From the NCBI RefSeq assembly GCF_001956215.1, contig NZ_MRTQ01000029.1:1-58073 (forward strand): 58,073 bases of DNA, given 5' to 3'. A program made the translations under genes and the position numbers. The stretch comes from Paenibacillus sp. FSL R5-0490 (lineage in GTDB: Bacteria > Bacillota > Bacilli > Bacillales > Cytobacillaceae). The notes under the pieces were generated by a model. The model was not told the DNA's origin. It did no database searches and worked only from the letters and a program-made list of their open reading frames with translations. This document shows positions 29,501 through 37,443 of this stretch, piece after piece. Position 1 is the first letter of the stretch. Every line of letters begins with the position of its first letter.

Positions 29501-30105
29501 ATCTGCTTGGAGCCGAACAGCATGGATTTATCGACTCCGTCGGTTTTGATCTGTATTCGCAAATGCTGAAAGAAGCGATTGAAGAACGGAAAGATAAGCT
29601 GGATGGCATCGAGGAAAAGCCGGCTAAAATTGAAATCGATCTGGATGTTGATGCCTATATTCCTGATTTCTACTTGTCTGATGGCCATCAGAAAATTGAA
29701 ATGTATAAGCGATTCCGCGGCATTTCCTCTCTTGAAGATGTAGAAGAGCTTCAGGATGAAATGATCGACCGTTTTGGCGAATATCCGGATGAGGTAGGCT
29801 ACTTATTCCAGATTGCCGAAATGAAGGCTTATGGTGAACTGGCAGGAGTCGAGACAGTGAAGCAATCCAAACAGGAAGTGCTGATTCTTTTATCCGAAAA
29901 GGCCAGCGAACATATAGACGGCCAGAAAATTTTCCAGATCACCAGCAAATACGGCCGGATGATCGGCCTGGGCATGGATGGGAAGAAGCTGAAAGCAGTC
30001 CTCCATATTAAAGGCGTCAAAACAAATGAATGGCTCAACATTGCGTACGAAGTGATTAAAGGAATGCAGGAAGCGAAAAAGGAACAAGAACATCCAACTG
30101 CGTAA
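26566..30105 (+). CDS. mfd: Transcription-repair coupling factor Mfd
   Basis: A 1179-residue SF2 translocase that displaces RNA polymerase stalled at lesions and recruits UvrA. The UvrB-like N-terminus (about 1-350), the RNA polymerase interaction domain near 490-560, the motor with Walker A GDVGYGKTE (about 649) and DEEQ box (about 751), the TRG region and the C-terminal regulatory domain are all present. The ATG follows AGGAGGGG. Two family I elements lie directly upstream. Confidence 0.98.
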   Translation: MFGLKEIISRQDDVSSILSGIEEGLREQMLAGLSGSARTLFLSSIYEQSGRPMLVVTHNLLQAQKLYDDIVNLAGDSEVFLYPANELIAAEMGIASPELKAQRIEALNYWSTHKTGIMIVPMAGLRKILPPPNHWTQYQLSLKIGDDLTDDQLKRFVQMGYVRSEMVSSPGEFSVRGGIIDIYPLTEADPVRIELFDTEVDSIRTFSLEDQRSKEKLTEISIGPATEIPLDSKHFETIIEKLEKGLGSSLKKLKDDKAKTQLAQNVGYELEQLRMGNKPEQLFKYLSFAFEEGSSLVDYLPANGLIFIDEISRVQEMNDSLDKEEAEWYTSLLGEGQIIHDVKVSHTLKEFLHRSRHPITYMSLFLRHVPNTNPQNIINVTCKQMQNFHGQMHVLKSELDRWKKGRYSVVFLGPDEERIKKLQRVLEDYEIEAAFVSEKDPVLTGKIQITEGSLQTGFELPGQKLAVITEEELFNKRTKKKARRQKLSNAERIKSYSELKVGDYVVHVNHGIGKYLGIETLEINGVHKDYLHIRYQGSDKLYVPVEQIDLVQKYVGSEAKEPKIYKLGGNDWKRVKKKVQSSVQDIADDLIKLYAEREASKGFAFNPDGDMQREFEAAFPYQETEDQIRSIHEIKKDMERERPMDRLLCGDVGYGKTEVAIRAAFKAIADGKQVAILVPTTILAQQHYETMRERFQDYPIEIGLLSRFRTKKQQTETLKGLKAGTIDVVVGTHRILSKDIQYRDLGLLIIDEEQRFGVTHKEKIKQLKTNVDVLTLTATPIPRTLHMSMLGVRDLSVIETPPENRFPVQTYVMEYNGALVREAIERELARDGQVYFLYNRVEDIERKAEEISMLVPDARVTYAHGKMTENELESVMLSFLEGESDVLVSTTIIETGVDIPNVNTLIVHDADKMGLSQLYQLRGRVGRSNRVAYAYFTYRKDKVLTEVAEKRLQAIKEFTELGSGFKIAMRDLSIRGAGNLLGAEQHGFIDSVGFDLYSQMLKEAIEERKDKLDGIEEKPAKIEIDLDVDAYIPDFYLSDGHQKIEMYKRFRGISSLEDVEELQDEMIDRFGEYPDEVGYLFQIAEMKAYGELAGVETVKQSKQEVLILLSEKASEHIDGQKIFQITSKYGRMIGLGMDGKKLKAVLHIKGVKTNEWLNIAYEVIKGMQEAKKEQEHPTA

Positions 30106-30249
30106 TTCGTGGACACAGCCCTGTCAATAAAATGAAACATTAGTAATGTTTAACTCATTCTGATGAGGGTATTTTTAAGTGAAGGACCATTTGGAATGTT
30201 TATCCGGAAATGGAATGAATAACATCTACGAGAAAAAGTTTTTGTGCAC

Positions 30250-30278
30250 GTATATAACTTTCCATATGAAAGATACTA
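30250..30278 (+). promoter_or_regulatory. Sigma-G promoter of spoVT
   Basis: GTATA (30250-30254), 17 bp, GATACTA (30272-30278), one base off GYATR-N17/18-CATAnTA. B. subtilis spoVT is a sigma-G gene. The predicted leader is about 350 bases and contains a whole family I element. Confidence 0.7.
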
Positions 30279-30360
30279 AGTTCAAACATGGCGATGCATT
30301 CATTTTCTCCCAATTATGGATCATAGCCAGAAGAGGAAAGAGTAAGTGCTGGCGCTGAAG

Positions 30361-30604
30361 AGAGATGTCTAGCTCCAGCGCCTAGCCCCTCGAGTCATAA
30401 GCCAAATCACTCCAGAAATCAGGACAAGGAAAGCTTCGGCAGCGATACATCGCCCGACCAAAGCGAGCTTTGGGAGGTTTCCTGCATGATTCGTCTTATG
30501 CTTGTCGGACTGGCACAGGATGTGCTGGCATCTGCGTTCGCCACAGGACGTGGCGGTTTTTAGCAGATGTTCATACATCTTGATGGGCACTTCCGCTTTT
30601 CTAA
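30361..30604 (+). repeat. Family I leader element, long copy at spoVT
   Basis: Begins GTCTAGCTCCAGCGCCTAGCCCCTCGAG and ends GGGCACTTCCGCTTTTCT. The interior holds CATAAGCC, CTTATGCTTGTCGG, GCCACAGGACGTGGC and paired CATCTGC / GCAGATG segments, so several nested stems are possible. It fills most of the 530-bp mfd-spoVT gap and lies downstream of the sigma-G promoter. Confidence 0.8.
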
Positions 30605-30635
30605 AAATCATCAGATGAAAGTGAGGCAACGTTGG

Positions 30636-31172
30636 ATGAAAGCAACAGGTATAGTTCGTCGTATCGATGATTTGGGTCGTGTAGTCATTCCTAAAGAAAT
30701 CCGCAGAACATTGCGTATTCGTGAGGGGGACCCGCTGGAGATTTTCGTAGATCGTGATGGAGAAGTCATCTTAAAGAAATATTCACCAATCAGTGAACTG
30801 AGCGATTTTGCAAAAGAATATGCAGAAGCATTATATGACAGCCTGGGAAATCCAGTGTTAATCTGTGACAGAGATACTTACATTGCTGTTGCAGGCGGTT
30901 CAAAAAAGGACTATTTAAACAAGAATATAAGCGATCTTGTTGAAAAAACAATGGAAGAACGCAGTTCAGTTCTGGTAAACCAGTCAGGCGATATTTCGCT
31001 GGTGGACGGGAACACTGAATCTTCCTCTGCTTATACAATTGGCCCTATCATTGCAAACGGCGACCCAATTGGTGCAGTTATCATTTTTGCAAAAGAGGAT
31101 TCACTTGGCGACGTGGAACAAAAAGCAGTTGAAACAGCAGCCGGCTTCCTGGCCAGACAAATGGAATCATAA
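30636..31172 (+). CDS. spoVT: Stage V sporulation protein T
   Basis: A 178-residue regulator with an AbrB-like N-terminal DNA-binding domain (MKATGIVRRIDDLGRVVIP, EIRRTLRIREGDPLEIFVD) and a C-terminal GAF domain (about 55-178). It modulates sigma-G genes in the forespore and so affects spore properties and germination. The ATG at 30636 has GTGAGG about ten bases upstream; the in-frame reading that starts earlier lies in the repeat element. A terminator follows. Confidence 0.97.
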   Translation: MKATGIVRRIDDLGRVVIPKEIRRTLRIREGDPLEIFVDRDGEVILKKYSPISELSDFAKEYAEALYDSLGNPVLICDRDTYIAVAGGSKKDYLNKNISDLVEKTMEERSSVLVNQSGDISLVDGNTESSSAYTIGPIIANGDPIGAVIIFAKEDSLGDVEQKAVETAAGFLARQMES

Positions 31173-31188
31173 AAATGAATACTTAATG

Positions 31189-31216
31189 AAAGGGGTAGCG
31201 GAATGCTGCCTTTTTT
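31189..31216 (+). terminator. spoVT terminator
   Basis: GGGGTAGC / GCTGCCTT stem extended by AAA / TTT, loop GGAAT, then a T run. Confidence 0.82.
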
Positions 31217-31296
31217 CTTTGGCGTGTAAACTCAGTGTCACAGTGCGCAAAGAAGCATCCGCGCACAACCGAAAAATCCCGCACAAAGCCCCAATA

Positions 31297-31305
31297 TGCT
31301 ATAAT
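31297..31305 (+). promoter_or_regulatory. yabM extended -10 promoter
   Basis: TGCTATAAT (31297-31305) is an extended -10 with full TATAAT; no good -35 hexamer lies upstream. The predicted start is about 20 bases before the gene. Confidence 0.6.
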
Positions 31306-31329
31306 ACTTTCGAATTCAATTGGAAGGAG

Positions 31330-32946
31330 ATGGGCAACCTGAGGCCCGTTCAGACATCCGGCGATTTGTTTAGAGGTGCGTTTATCCTGACGGTCGCTGC
31401 CCTGATCACAAAAATTTTAAGCGCAATTTACCGGGTCCCCTTTCAGAATATTGTCGGGGATGTGGGGTTTTATATATATCAGCAGGTTTATCCGTTCTAT
31501 GGAATCATCATTGTGTTATCTACATACGGGTTTCCGGTCATTATTTCTAAACTTTATGCCGAACAGGCTGCTTTAAAGAAAGAGCAGGATATTCAAAATT
31601 TATTTGCTGTATCTGCCTTTGTTCTATTCATAATAGGTTTTATCGGGTTTTCCACCCTGTACTGGGGTTCGGACTGGCTGGCAGTCAGGATGGGCGATCC
31701 GCAGCTGGCAATTCTGCTCAGAGTGGTAGCAGCTGTGTTTCTTATTTTTCCGGTCCTGTCTCTTTTCCGGGGATATTTTCAAGGGAAAGGGGACATGGTT
31801 CCAACCGCAGTTTCCCAGGTAGGAGAACAGCTTGTCAGGGTTGTTACGATCCTGCTTGCCGCTTATCTGCTGGTTAAGGGAGGAAATTCCCTCTACATGG
31901 TGGGAGGCGGGGCCATGTTCGGGGCTGTTACCGGGGGAGTCATCGCCGTCCTGATTTTGATTACCTTTTTTTATATTAAAAAAAGAAATAGCCTGCCGTC
32001 CGCCATTTCAATTGATTTTAAACAAGGCGGCAAGCTGGCCAAAACGATTATCATACAGGGATTTGCTATCTGCATCAGCAGTCTGGTGCTTATTTTCATT
32101 CAGCTGGCAGATTCTTTTAATTTATACTCGCTCCTCTTGGCATCCGGAATTGAAGGGGAGGAGGCCAAGGCGCTAAAAGGCGTGTATGACCGCGGACAGC
32201 CTATTGTCCAGCTGGGCATTGTTGTGGCAACATCCATGTCCCTGTCGCTGGTGCCGCTCATTTCCAAAGAAAAAATGAGAAATCAGCCCGCATTCCTTTA
32301 TAGTAAAATCAGACTTGCCCTTCAAATCGGCATTCTGGTTGGAGCTGCCGCAACCGTTGGGCTCTGGAATATCATAAAGCCTGCAAATATTATGCTGTTT
32401 GAAAACTCATCAGGATCGGATGTCCTGGCGATTCTCAGTCTGCTGATTTTGCTGAGCAGCCTGATCATCACCATTACCAGCATTTTACAGGGACTTGGGT
32501 TCATCTTTTTCCCGGCAGGAGCCATTCTGCTTGGATTTGCGGCAAAACTCGTCCTGAATACGCTATTGGTGCCATCATACGGCACAATCGGTGCAGCCGT
32601 GGCCTCATGCATAGCTCTTACGGCCGTCCTCATGCTTCTTATAGCAAAGCTTCAGGTATACTTGAAAATTTCATTGATTTCACTGCGCTTTCTATTTGCG
32701 GCTGGATTCGCAGCATTTATGATGTCAGTTGTTCTGCAGCTGTACCTGCACGCCACAGCACTGCTGCCCATCCCGGAACCGGGCAGAATGTTTTCCGGAT
32801 TCCAGGCATTGAGCGGTGTAGCGCTCGGAGGCTTTACGTATTTGTATATCATGTTTAAAGGCAATACTTTTAAAGAGGAAGAGCTTGCTTTGCTGCCGCT
32901 TGGAAGCAAACTTATGTTCTTGCTTCCCAAAAAGACTAGGAGATGA
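31330..32946 (+). CDS. yabM: Polysaccharide/lipid exporter family protein YabM (SpoVB/MurJ-like)
   Basis: A membrane protein of about 538 residues in the MOP superfamily (SpoVB/AmJ/MurJ-like flippases), with about 12-14 hydrophobic helices. The family opening FRGAFILTVAALITKILSAIYRVPFQNIVGDVGFYIYQQVYPFYG is present from about residue 15. It probably moves a lipid-linked cell-envelope intermediate; the substrate is unproven. The start is uncertain: ATG 31330 overlaps the only ribosome binding site (AAGGAG at 31324-31329), while an in-frame CTG at 31339 would be ideally spaced. Confidence 0.88.
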   Translation: MGNLRPVQTSGDLFRGAFILTVAALITKILSAIYRVPFQNIVGDVGFYIYQQVYPFYGIIIVLSTYGFPVIISKLYAEQAALKKEQDIQNLFAVSAFVLFIIGFIGFSTLYWGSDWLAVRMGDPQLAILLRVVAAVFLIFPVLSLFRGYFQGKGDMVPTAVSQVGEQLVRVVTILLAAYLLVKGGNSLYMVGGGAMFGAVTGGVIAVLILITFFYIKKRNSLPSAISIDFKQGGKLAKTIIIQGFAICISSLVLIFIQLADSFNLYSLLLASGIEGEEAKALKGVYDRGQPIVQLGIVVATSMSLSLVPLISKEKMRNQPAFLYSKIRLALQIGILVGAAATVGLWNIIKPANIMLFENSSGSDVLAILSLLILLSSLIITITSILQGLGFIFFPAGAILLGFAAKLVLNTLLVPSYGTIGAAVASCIALTAVLMLLIAKLQVYLKISLISLRFLFAAGFAAFMMSVVLQLYLHATALLPIPEPGRMFSGFQALSGVALGGFTYLYIMFKGNTFKEEELALLPLGSKLMFLLPKKTRR

Positions 32947-32954
32947 ATCGCTTT

Positions 32955-34409
32955 ATGAAAAAAATAACCATTCTCGGACTTGGAGCAGGAGATCTGGATC
33001 AGCTTCCTTTTGGCGTATATCGACAGCTTACAAATACAGGGGCTCTTTACCTGCGGACTAGAGAGCATCCGGTTCTGCGTGATCTCGAACAAGAAGGGCT
33101 GACGTATCAGTCTTTTGATCATATCTACGAAAAGCATGAGCAGTTTGAAGAAGTATATGAGGAGATTTGTGAATTTCTCCTGAATGAAGCTCTTGCCAAA
33201 GAGATTACATATGGAGTTCCAGGGCATCCGCTTGTTGCGGAGCGTACGGTGCAGCTTCTCATAGAGCGTGCGCCGCAGAGAGGCATTGAGATTATCATTG
33301 GAGGAGGACAAAGCTTCCTGGATCCACTATTTCAGGCTTTGAAGATCGATCCCATCGAAGGTTTTCAGCTTCTCGATGGAACCGATCTGAAAAGGGATGA
33401 GATTCAGGTCGCACAGCACGTCATCATTGGACAGGTGTATGACCAGTTTATTGCGAGTGACGTCAAGCTGACATTGATGGAAAAGCTCCCTTACGATTAC
33501 GAGGTTTATATTGTAACAGCTGCTGGAAGCAGCGAAGAAGTGATCAAAAAGGTGCAGCTGCATGAAATGGATCATAATATGGAGCTGAATAATTTAACTT
33601 CCGTTTATGTGCCCCCTGTAAAAGATGAGGCTGTCCTCTATAAAGACTTTTCTAAACTGCGCAGCATTATCGCTGAATTGCGCGGACCAAACGGCTGCCC
33701 ATGGGATAAAAAGCAAACCCATGAATCATTAAAGAAATATTTAATCGAAGAAGCCTATGAGCTGATTGAAGCGATTGATAATGAAGATAGCGAGCATATG
33801 ACGGAAGAACTGGGCGATGTCCTTCTCCAGGTGCTGCTTCATGCTCAAATCGGCGAGGATGAAGGCTATTTTGCCATCGATGATGTGATTGAAGGCCTTT
33901 CCGAAAAAATGGTCCGCCGTCATCCCCATGTCTTTGGAGATGTGCAGGCAGAAAATGAAGAAGATGTCCTGAAAAATTGGCAGAGCATTAAGCAGGAAGA
34001 AAAGGGTGAAAAACAGGAATCCAAGATGGATTCTGTCCCGAAATCATTCCCGAACTTAATGAGAGCAGCTGAAATTCAGAAGAAAGCAGCAAAAGTCGGC
34101 TTTGACTGGAAGGAAGTTGAGCCTGCCTGGGAGAAGGTAAAAGAAGAGATTGCCGAATTCGAGAAGGAAGCCGCGGACTTCAGCCCGGAGATGGAGCCGG
34201 AATTTGGCGATATCCTGTTCGCTCTTGTGAATATTGCACGTTTTTATAAAATCGATGCCGAAGAAGCTGTGAGAAAAACAAATGAAAAATTCATCCGCCG
34301 TTTTAAGTATTTGGAAGAACGGGTAATGATGAGCGGCAGAAAATTTGAAGACTTTACGCTCGAACAGCTCGATGAATTCTGGAATGAGGCAAAATCAAAA
34401 GGCTATTAA
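32955..34409 (+). CDS. yabN: YabN, tetrapyrrole methylase-like and MazG pyrophosphohydrolase fusion
   Basis: A protein of about 484 residues. The N-terminal SAM-dependent methylase-like domain ([15 protein letters not shown]) is joined to two MazG-type NTP pyrophosphohydrolase domains (about 230-330 and 370-484) with the [22 protein letters not shown] signature. MazG enzymes clear noncanonical NTPs. ATG 32943 overlaps the ribosome binding site and yabM stop. ATG 32955, giving [12 protein letters not shown], aligns with relatives although its spacing of 12 is long. Confidence 0.93.
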   Translation: MKKITILGLGAGDLDQLPFGVYRQLTNTGALYLRTREHPVLRDLEQEGLTYQSFDHIYEKHEQFEEVYEEICEFLLNEALAKEITYGVPGHPLVAERTVQLLIERAPQRGIEIIIGGGQSFLDPLFQALKIDPIEGFQLLDGTDLKRDEIQVAQHVIIGQVYDQFIASDVKLTLMEKLPYDYEVYIVTAAGSSEEVIKKVQLHEMDHNMELNNLTSVYVPPVKDEAVLYKDFSKLRSIIAELRGPNGCPWDKKQTHESLKKYLIEEAYELIEAIDNEDSEHMTEELGDVLLQVLLHAQIGEDEGYFAIDDVIEGLSEKMVRRHPHVFGDVQAENEEDVLKNWQSIKQEEKGEKQESKMDSVPKSFPNLMRAAEIQKKAAKVGFDWKEVEPAWEKVKEEIAEFEKEAADFSPEMEPEFGDILFALVNIARFYKIDAEEAVRKTNEKFIRRFKYLEERVMMSGRKFEDFTLEQLDEFWNEAKSKGY

Positions 34410-34426
34410 TAGAGGAGTGGCGTTAC

Positions 34427-34693
34427 ATGAGATTAGATAAATTTTTAAAAGTATCAAGACTTATCAAAAGAAGAACATTGGCAAAAGAGGTCTCCGATCA
34501 GGGAAGGATCACGATAAACGGACAGCAGGCAAAAGCAAGCTCCACGGTTAAAGTGGGAGATGAACTTCAAGTCCGCTTCGGCCAGAAGCTGGTAACGGTC
34601 AAGGTGGAACGCCTGCAGGAAACGACCCGCAAGGAAGAAGCAGCCGGCATGTACTCGATTGTAAAGGAAGAAAAAGTGGAATCAGAAGCATAA
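34427..34693 (+). CDS. rqcP: RqcP (YabO/HslR), S4-domain ribosome quality control factor
   Basis: An 88-residue S4 RNA-binding protein ([22 protein letters not shown]). In B. subtilis RqcP works with RqcH to add alanine tails to nascent chains on dissociated 50S subunits. The ATG follows AGAGGAGTGG, 17 bases after yabN, so it is likely in the yabM-yabN unit. No strong terminator is visible; a family I element follows. Confidence 0.93.
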   Translation: MRLDKFLKVSRLIKRRTLAKEVSDQGRITINGQQAKASSTVKVGDELQVRFGQKLVTVKVERLQETTRKEEAAGMYSIVKEEKVESEA

Positions 34694-34740
34694 GGCTTAT
34701 GAACTCCCGCTTTTTTTATATTATCAGAATCTATATCATT

Positions 34741-34868
34741 GAACTTCGATAACTGTCTAGCTCCAGGCGCCATCGTCTCGAGGTATCCGTCTAAAAGGTT
34801 AAAGAACAACCTTTCAGCCGGCTCGTCTTATGCTTGTCGCCGAAAGGCGGGCGCCTTGCGCTTTTCTT
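34741..34868 (+). repeat. Family I leader element between rqcP and yabP
   Basis: Starts GAACTTCGATAACTGTCTAGC, passes GCGCC, CTCGAGG, GGCTCGTCTTATGCTTGTCG and ends GGCGGGCGCCTTGCGCTTTTCTT. AAAGGTT / AACCTTT gives an additional internal stem. It ends 80 bp before yabP. Confidence 0.8.
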
Positions 34869-34897
34869 GATGGCTTGTTCTATTTTAATCCCCCCAT

Positions 34898-34927
34898 TCA
34901 TAAACATGTACAAAAAGGTTGTACTAT
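34898..34927 (+). promoter_or_regulatory. Possible sigma-E promoter of yabP
   Basis: TCATAAA (34898-34904), 15 bp, TGTACTAT (34920-34927). The match to the sigma-E -10 is partial. Support comes mainly from B. subtilis, where yabP-yabQ is sigma-E-controlled. Confidence 0.3.
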
Positions 34928-34947
34928 GTGATTGCGGGGGATGAATA

Positions 34948-35250
34948 ATGAGTCAATATTATGAGTCAAATTCAAACAAAACCAATGCTCAGGAACATGA
35001 TGTTATTATGAGAGGCAGAAGGCTGATTGATATTACGGGTGTTAAACAGGTGGAAAGCTTTGATAATGAAGAGTTTTTGCTGGAGACGGTGATGGGGTTC
35101 CTTGCGATTAGAGGGCAGAATCTGCAGATGAAGAATCTGGATGTGGATAAGGGAATTGTTTCCATCAAAGGGAAGGTATTTGACCTTGTTTATATTGATG
35201 ATCAGAATGGAGATAAAGCTAAAGGTTTCTTTAGCAAGTTGTTCCGATGA
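34948..35250 (+). CDS. yabP: Sporulation protein YabP
   Basis: A 100-residue YabP/YqfC family protein with GRRLIDITGVKQVESFDNEEF-LETVMGFLAIRGQNL and a beta-rich layout. In B. subtilis loss of yabP or yabQ blocks sporulation at a late stage, apparently in cortex formation. The ATG lies after GGGGGATG. The stop overlaps the yabQ start by four bases (ATGA), so the two are translationally coupled. Confidence 0.93.
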   Translation: MSQYYESNSNKTNAQEHDVIMRGRRLIDITGVKQVESFDNEEFLLETVMGFLAIRGQNLQMKNLDVDKGIVSIKGKVFDLVYIDDQNGDKAKGFFSKLFR

Positions 35251-35879
35251 CACTGACCACTCAATTTGTGACCATGCTGGCGATGATTGGCATGGGAAGT
35301 GTATTTGGGGCTGCCCTTGATACGTATAATCGTTTCCTGCAAAGGACGAAGCGGAAAAGCTGGCTTGTTTTCATTAATGATATTCTTTTTTGGATCGTAC
35401 AGGGTCTGGCAATCTTCTATATTTTATTCCTGGTGAATAAGGGTGAACTGAGGTTTTATATTTTCATTGCTTTGCTGTGCGGGTTTGCCGCTTATCAAAG
35501 TTTATTTAAGAAAATGTATCTGCGGGTATTGGAGATATCCATCCGAATGGCGATCTCCATATACCGCTTTTTCGTGAAGACCTTAACTTTGCTCGTCTAT
35601 AAACCCATCCAGGGTCTGATTATGGCGTTAATTGCGATTGCTGTCATGCTTGGAAAAGGACTTTATTCCCTTTTAAAAGTCATTCTTCGAGTCTTTTGGT
35701 TCACATTGAAGATCGTATTTCTGCCTGTCAAATGGATTTTGTCACTTTTGTGGAAACTTTTGCCGAAAAAGATTAAAAAAACAGTCGAGAAGTTATATAA
35801 TAAATTGGCAGGATATTTACAGCGGATAAAGAATTATGTTTTAAAATGGACAGCTAAGTGGAAAAAACCTAAAGAGTAA
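35247..35879 (+). CDS. yabQ: Sporulation membrane protein YabQ
   Basis: A 210-residue membrane protein with about four or five hydrophobic segments. The family opening VTMLAMIGMGSVFGAALDTYNRF is present, followed by the RKSWLVFINDILFWIVQG segment. The C-terminus is strongly basic and rich in lysine and tryptophan. In B. subtilis YabQ localises to forespore membranes and is needed for the cortex. It overlaps yabP by four bases; divIC follows after 15 bases. Confidence 0.93.
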   Translation: MTLTTQFVTMLAMIGMGSVFGAALDTYNRFLQRTKRKSWLVFINDILFWIVQGLAIFYILFLVNKGELRFYIFIALLCGFAAYQSLFKKMYLRVLEISIRMAISIYRFFVKTLTLLVYKPIQGLIMALIAIAVMLGKGLYSLLKVILRVFWFTLKIVFLPVKWILSLLWKLLPKKIKKTVEKLYNKLAGYLQRIKNYVLKWTAKWKKPKE

Positions 35880-35894
35880 GGAGGGAGTGCGGAA

Positions 35895-36305
35895 ATGAGT
35901 GTCACCAAGAAGAAAAATGTAGCCAAAATGGAAACAAGCTATGTCAAACAGCAGGAAGCAGCAGAGATCAGTGCCGGCCGGAAGAAAAAGCTATTATTTC
36001 GCAGATTAGCAGCATTTTTCACACTGGCAGCCGTCGTTTCATTCTTTATGATCACAACACTCGTTTCGCAGTCTGCTGCTCTGGAAGAAAAAGTGGAAGA
36101 GAAAACCAGGCTGGATCAGGAGCTTTCTGACCTGAAGAAAAAAGAAGTTATGCTCGAGGAAGAAATTGTTAAGCTGAATGATGATGAGTATATCGCGAAG
36201 CTTGCCCGCAAAGATTATTTCCTATCTGACAATAACGAAATCATTTTCAACCTCCCTGAAGAAGAGACAGAAAAAGAAAAAAAGAAAGAAAAAAAGGCCG
36301 ACTGA
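35895..36305 (+). CDS. divIC: Cell division protein DivIC
   Basis: A 136-residue bitopic division protein. A basic cytoplasmic N-terminus (about 1-36) precedes one membrane helix (about 38-58), then an extracellular coiled coil (about 60-100) and the conserved DEYIAKLARKDYFLSDNNEIIF tail. DivIC pairs with FtsL and DivIB at the septum. The C-terminal stretch is unusually rich in lysine and glutamate. It lies in the yabP-yabQ cluster, with GGAGGGAG ahead of the ATG. Confidence 0.95.
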   Translation: MSVTKKKNVAKMETSYVKQQEAAEISAGRKKKLLFRRLAAFFTLAAVVSFFMITTLVSQSAALEEKVEEKTRLDQELSDLKKKEVMLEEEIVKLNDDEYIAKLARKDYFLSDNNEIIFNLPEEETEKEKKKEKKAD

Positions 36306-36312
36306 CGCTATA

Positions 36313-36342
36313 TTGACACTTTTTTTTTGGTTTCTGTATAAT
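36313..36342 (+). promoter_or_regulatory. yabR promoter
   Basis: TTGACA (36313-36318), 18 bp containing nine T, TATAAT (36337-36342). Both hexamers are consensus. Confidence 0.85.
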
Positions 36343-36388
36343 ATATAAAAAGTTTCACTTTAAATCTTTCAAGGAGGCAGTTTTTTTA

Positions 36389-36844
36389 ATGTCAATCGAA
36401 GCAGGCAGCAAGTTAACAGGAAAGGTCACAGGCATTACAAATTTCGGAGCATTTGTGGAGCTGCCGGAAGGCTCAACCGGTCTGGTGCACATAAGTGAAG
36501 TCGCTGACAAGTATGTAAAAGATATTAATGAGCACCTAAAAGTGGGTGACATGGTTGAAGTGAAAGTCATTAATGTCGAAAAGGACGGCAAGATTGGATT
36601 ATCCATCAAAAAGGCAAAAGACCGGCCTGAGCGTTCTGAAAGACCTGAAAGAGGAGACAGAAAAGAATTCAGACCGAATTCCAATTCTGGCCGCCCTCGC
36701 CATAATCGACCAAACGACCATCGCCCTAAAGAAAACTTTGAAGCCAAAATGGCCCGTTTCCTGAAGGACAGCGAAGATCGTCTGTCATCGCTAAAACGCC
36801 ATACTGAATCCAAGCGCGGAGGAAGAGGAGCTAAGCGAGGCTAA
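36389..36844 (+). CDS. yabR: S1 RNA-binding domain protein YabR
   Basis: A 151-residue protein with one S1 domain at residues 5-75 (KLTGKVTGITNFGAFVELPEG, GLVHISEVADKYV). A long basic, arginine- and proline-rich, disordered tail follows. It is a general stress-type RNA-binding protein of unclear target, related to polynucleotide phosphorylase-type S1 domains. The ATG follows AAGGAGG. It has its own consensus promoter and terminator. Confidence 0.93.
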   Translation: MSIEAGSKLTGKVTGITNFGAFVELPEGSTGLVHISEVADKYVKDINEHLKVGDMVEVKVINVEKDGKIGLSIKKAKDRPERSERPERGDRKEFRPNSNSGRPRHNRPNDHRPKENFEAKMARFLKDSEDRLSSLKRHTESKRGGRGAKRG

Positions 36845-36878
36845 CTTGCTGCTGATCGATCTATATAGCAGGATGAAA

Positions 36879-36905
36879 AACAAGTCCGGTTGGGCTTGTT
36901 TTTTT
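36879..36905 (+). terminator. yabR terminator
   Basis: Nine-bp stem AACAAGTCC / GGGCTTGTT with loop GGTT, then a run of T. Confidence 0.9.
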
Positions 36906-36932
36906 ATGCTGTTTAACGCAAATTCAGCCATC

Positions 36933-36960
36933 AAAAAAACGCCAGCCTAAGGCTGACGCT
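36933..36960 (-). terminator. tRNA operon terminator
   Basis: On the minus strand AGCGTCAGCC, loop TTA, GGCTGGCGT and then seven T, just past tRNA-Glu. Confidence 0.9.
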
Positions 36961-36969
36961 CTTTTGAAA

Positions 36970-37041
36970 TGACCCGTACGGGATTCGAACCCGTGTTACC
37001 GCCGTGAAAGGGCGGTGTCTTAACCGCTTGACCAACGGGCC
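36970..37041 (-). tRNA. tRNA-Glu (UUC)
   Basis: A 72-nt cloverleaf on the minus strand: acceptor GGCCCGT / ACGGGTC, anticodon stem CCGCC / GGCGG with loop CTTTCAC giving anticodon UUC, and T-arm ACGGGTTCGAATCCCGT. CCA is not encoded. It is the second gene of a two-tRNA operon. Confidence 0.95.
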
Positions 37042-37055
37042 GGGATAATAAATTT

Positions 37056-37080
37056 AGGCAAGGCGCTTCCGCATTTCTCT
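37056..37080 (+). repeat. Family I element fragment between the two tRNAs
   Basis: GGCAAGGCGCTTCCGCATTTCTCT matches the 3' end of the family I elements. Only this end is present, and it is opposite in orientation to the tRNA transcripts. Confidence 0.55.
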
Positions 37081-37082
37081 GA

Positions 37083-37156
37083 TAGCGGCGGAGGGGATCG
37101 AACCCCCGACCTCACGGGTATGAACCGTACGCTCTAGCCAGCTGAGCTACACCGCC
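37083..37156 (-). tRNA. tRNA-Met (CAU), elongator type
   Basis: A 74-nt cloverleaf on the minus strand: 5' GGCGGTGTAGCTCAGCTGG, anticodon stem ACGGT / ACCGT-like with loop TTCATAC giving CAU, T-arm GGGGGTTCGATCCCC and closing CCGCCGCTA. It matches the B. subtilis elongator tRNA-Met found at this same place. CCA is not encoded. It is the first gene of the tRNA operon. Confidence 0.93.
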
Positions 37157-37199
37157 AAATTTCAATAGATTACTAGATGTGCTCTGAAGCACAAGATTT

Positions 37200-37228
37200 A
37201 TAATACAAATTTTTAAAAAGGAAGTCAA
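37200..37228 (-). promoter_or_regulatory. tRNA operon promoter
   Basis: On the minus strand TTGACT (37228-37223), 17 bp, TATTAT (37205-37200), about 40 bases before tRNA-Met. Confidence 0.82.
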
Positions 37229-37443
37229 TAAGATATTAAAAGAAATATGTCGTAACTCTCACTTGCCTCTTCGTCAATTTCTTCCATGCTTCGCTTTTCG
37301 CAGAAAGCTGTCATTCCAACGGTTTGTTTACTTTTTTTGTCAGAACTAAGCTGAACCTCAGGAAGCTCCATTTTAAATCTTGTTATCTATCCCCATATAT
37401 AGTGGAAAACCGTCGAACGAAAAGCCGGGGCTTGTCCGCTATT

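Noticed and set aside
36970..37156. tRNA genes as a prophage or island attachment site
   Set aside because: No integrase, direct repeat or foreign gene block lies next to them; the flanks are the normal yabR and spoIIE genes.
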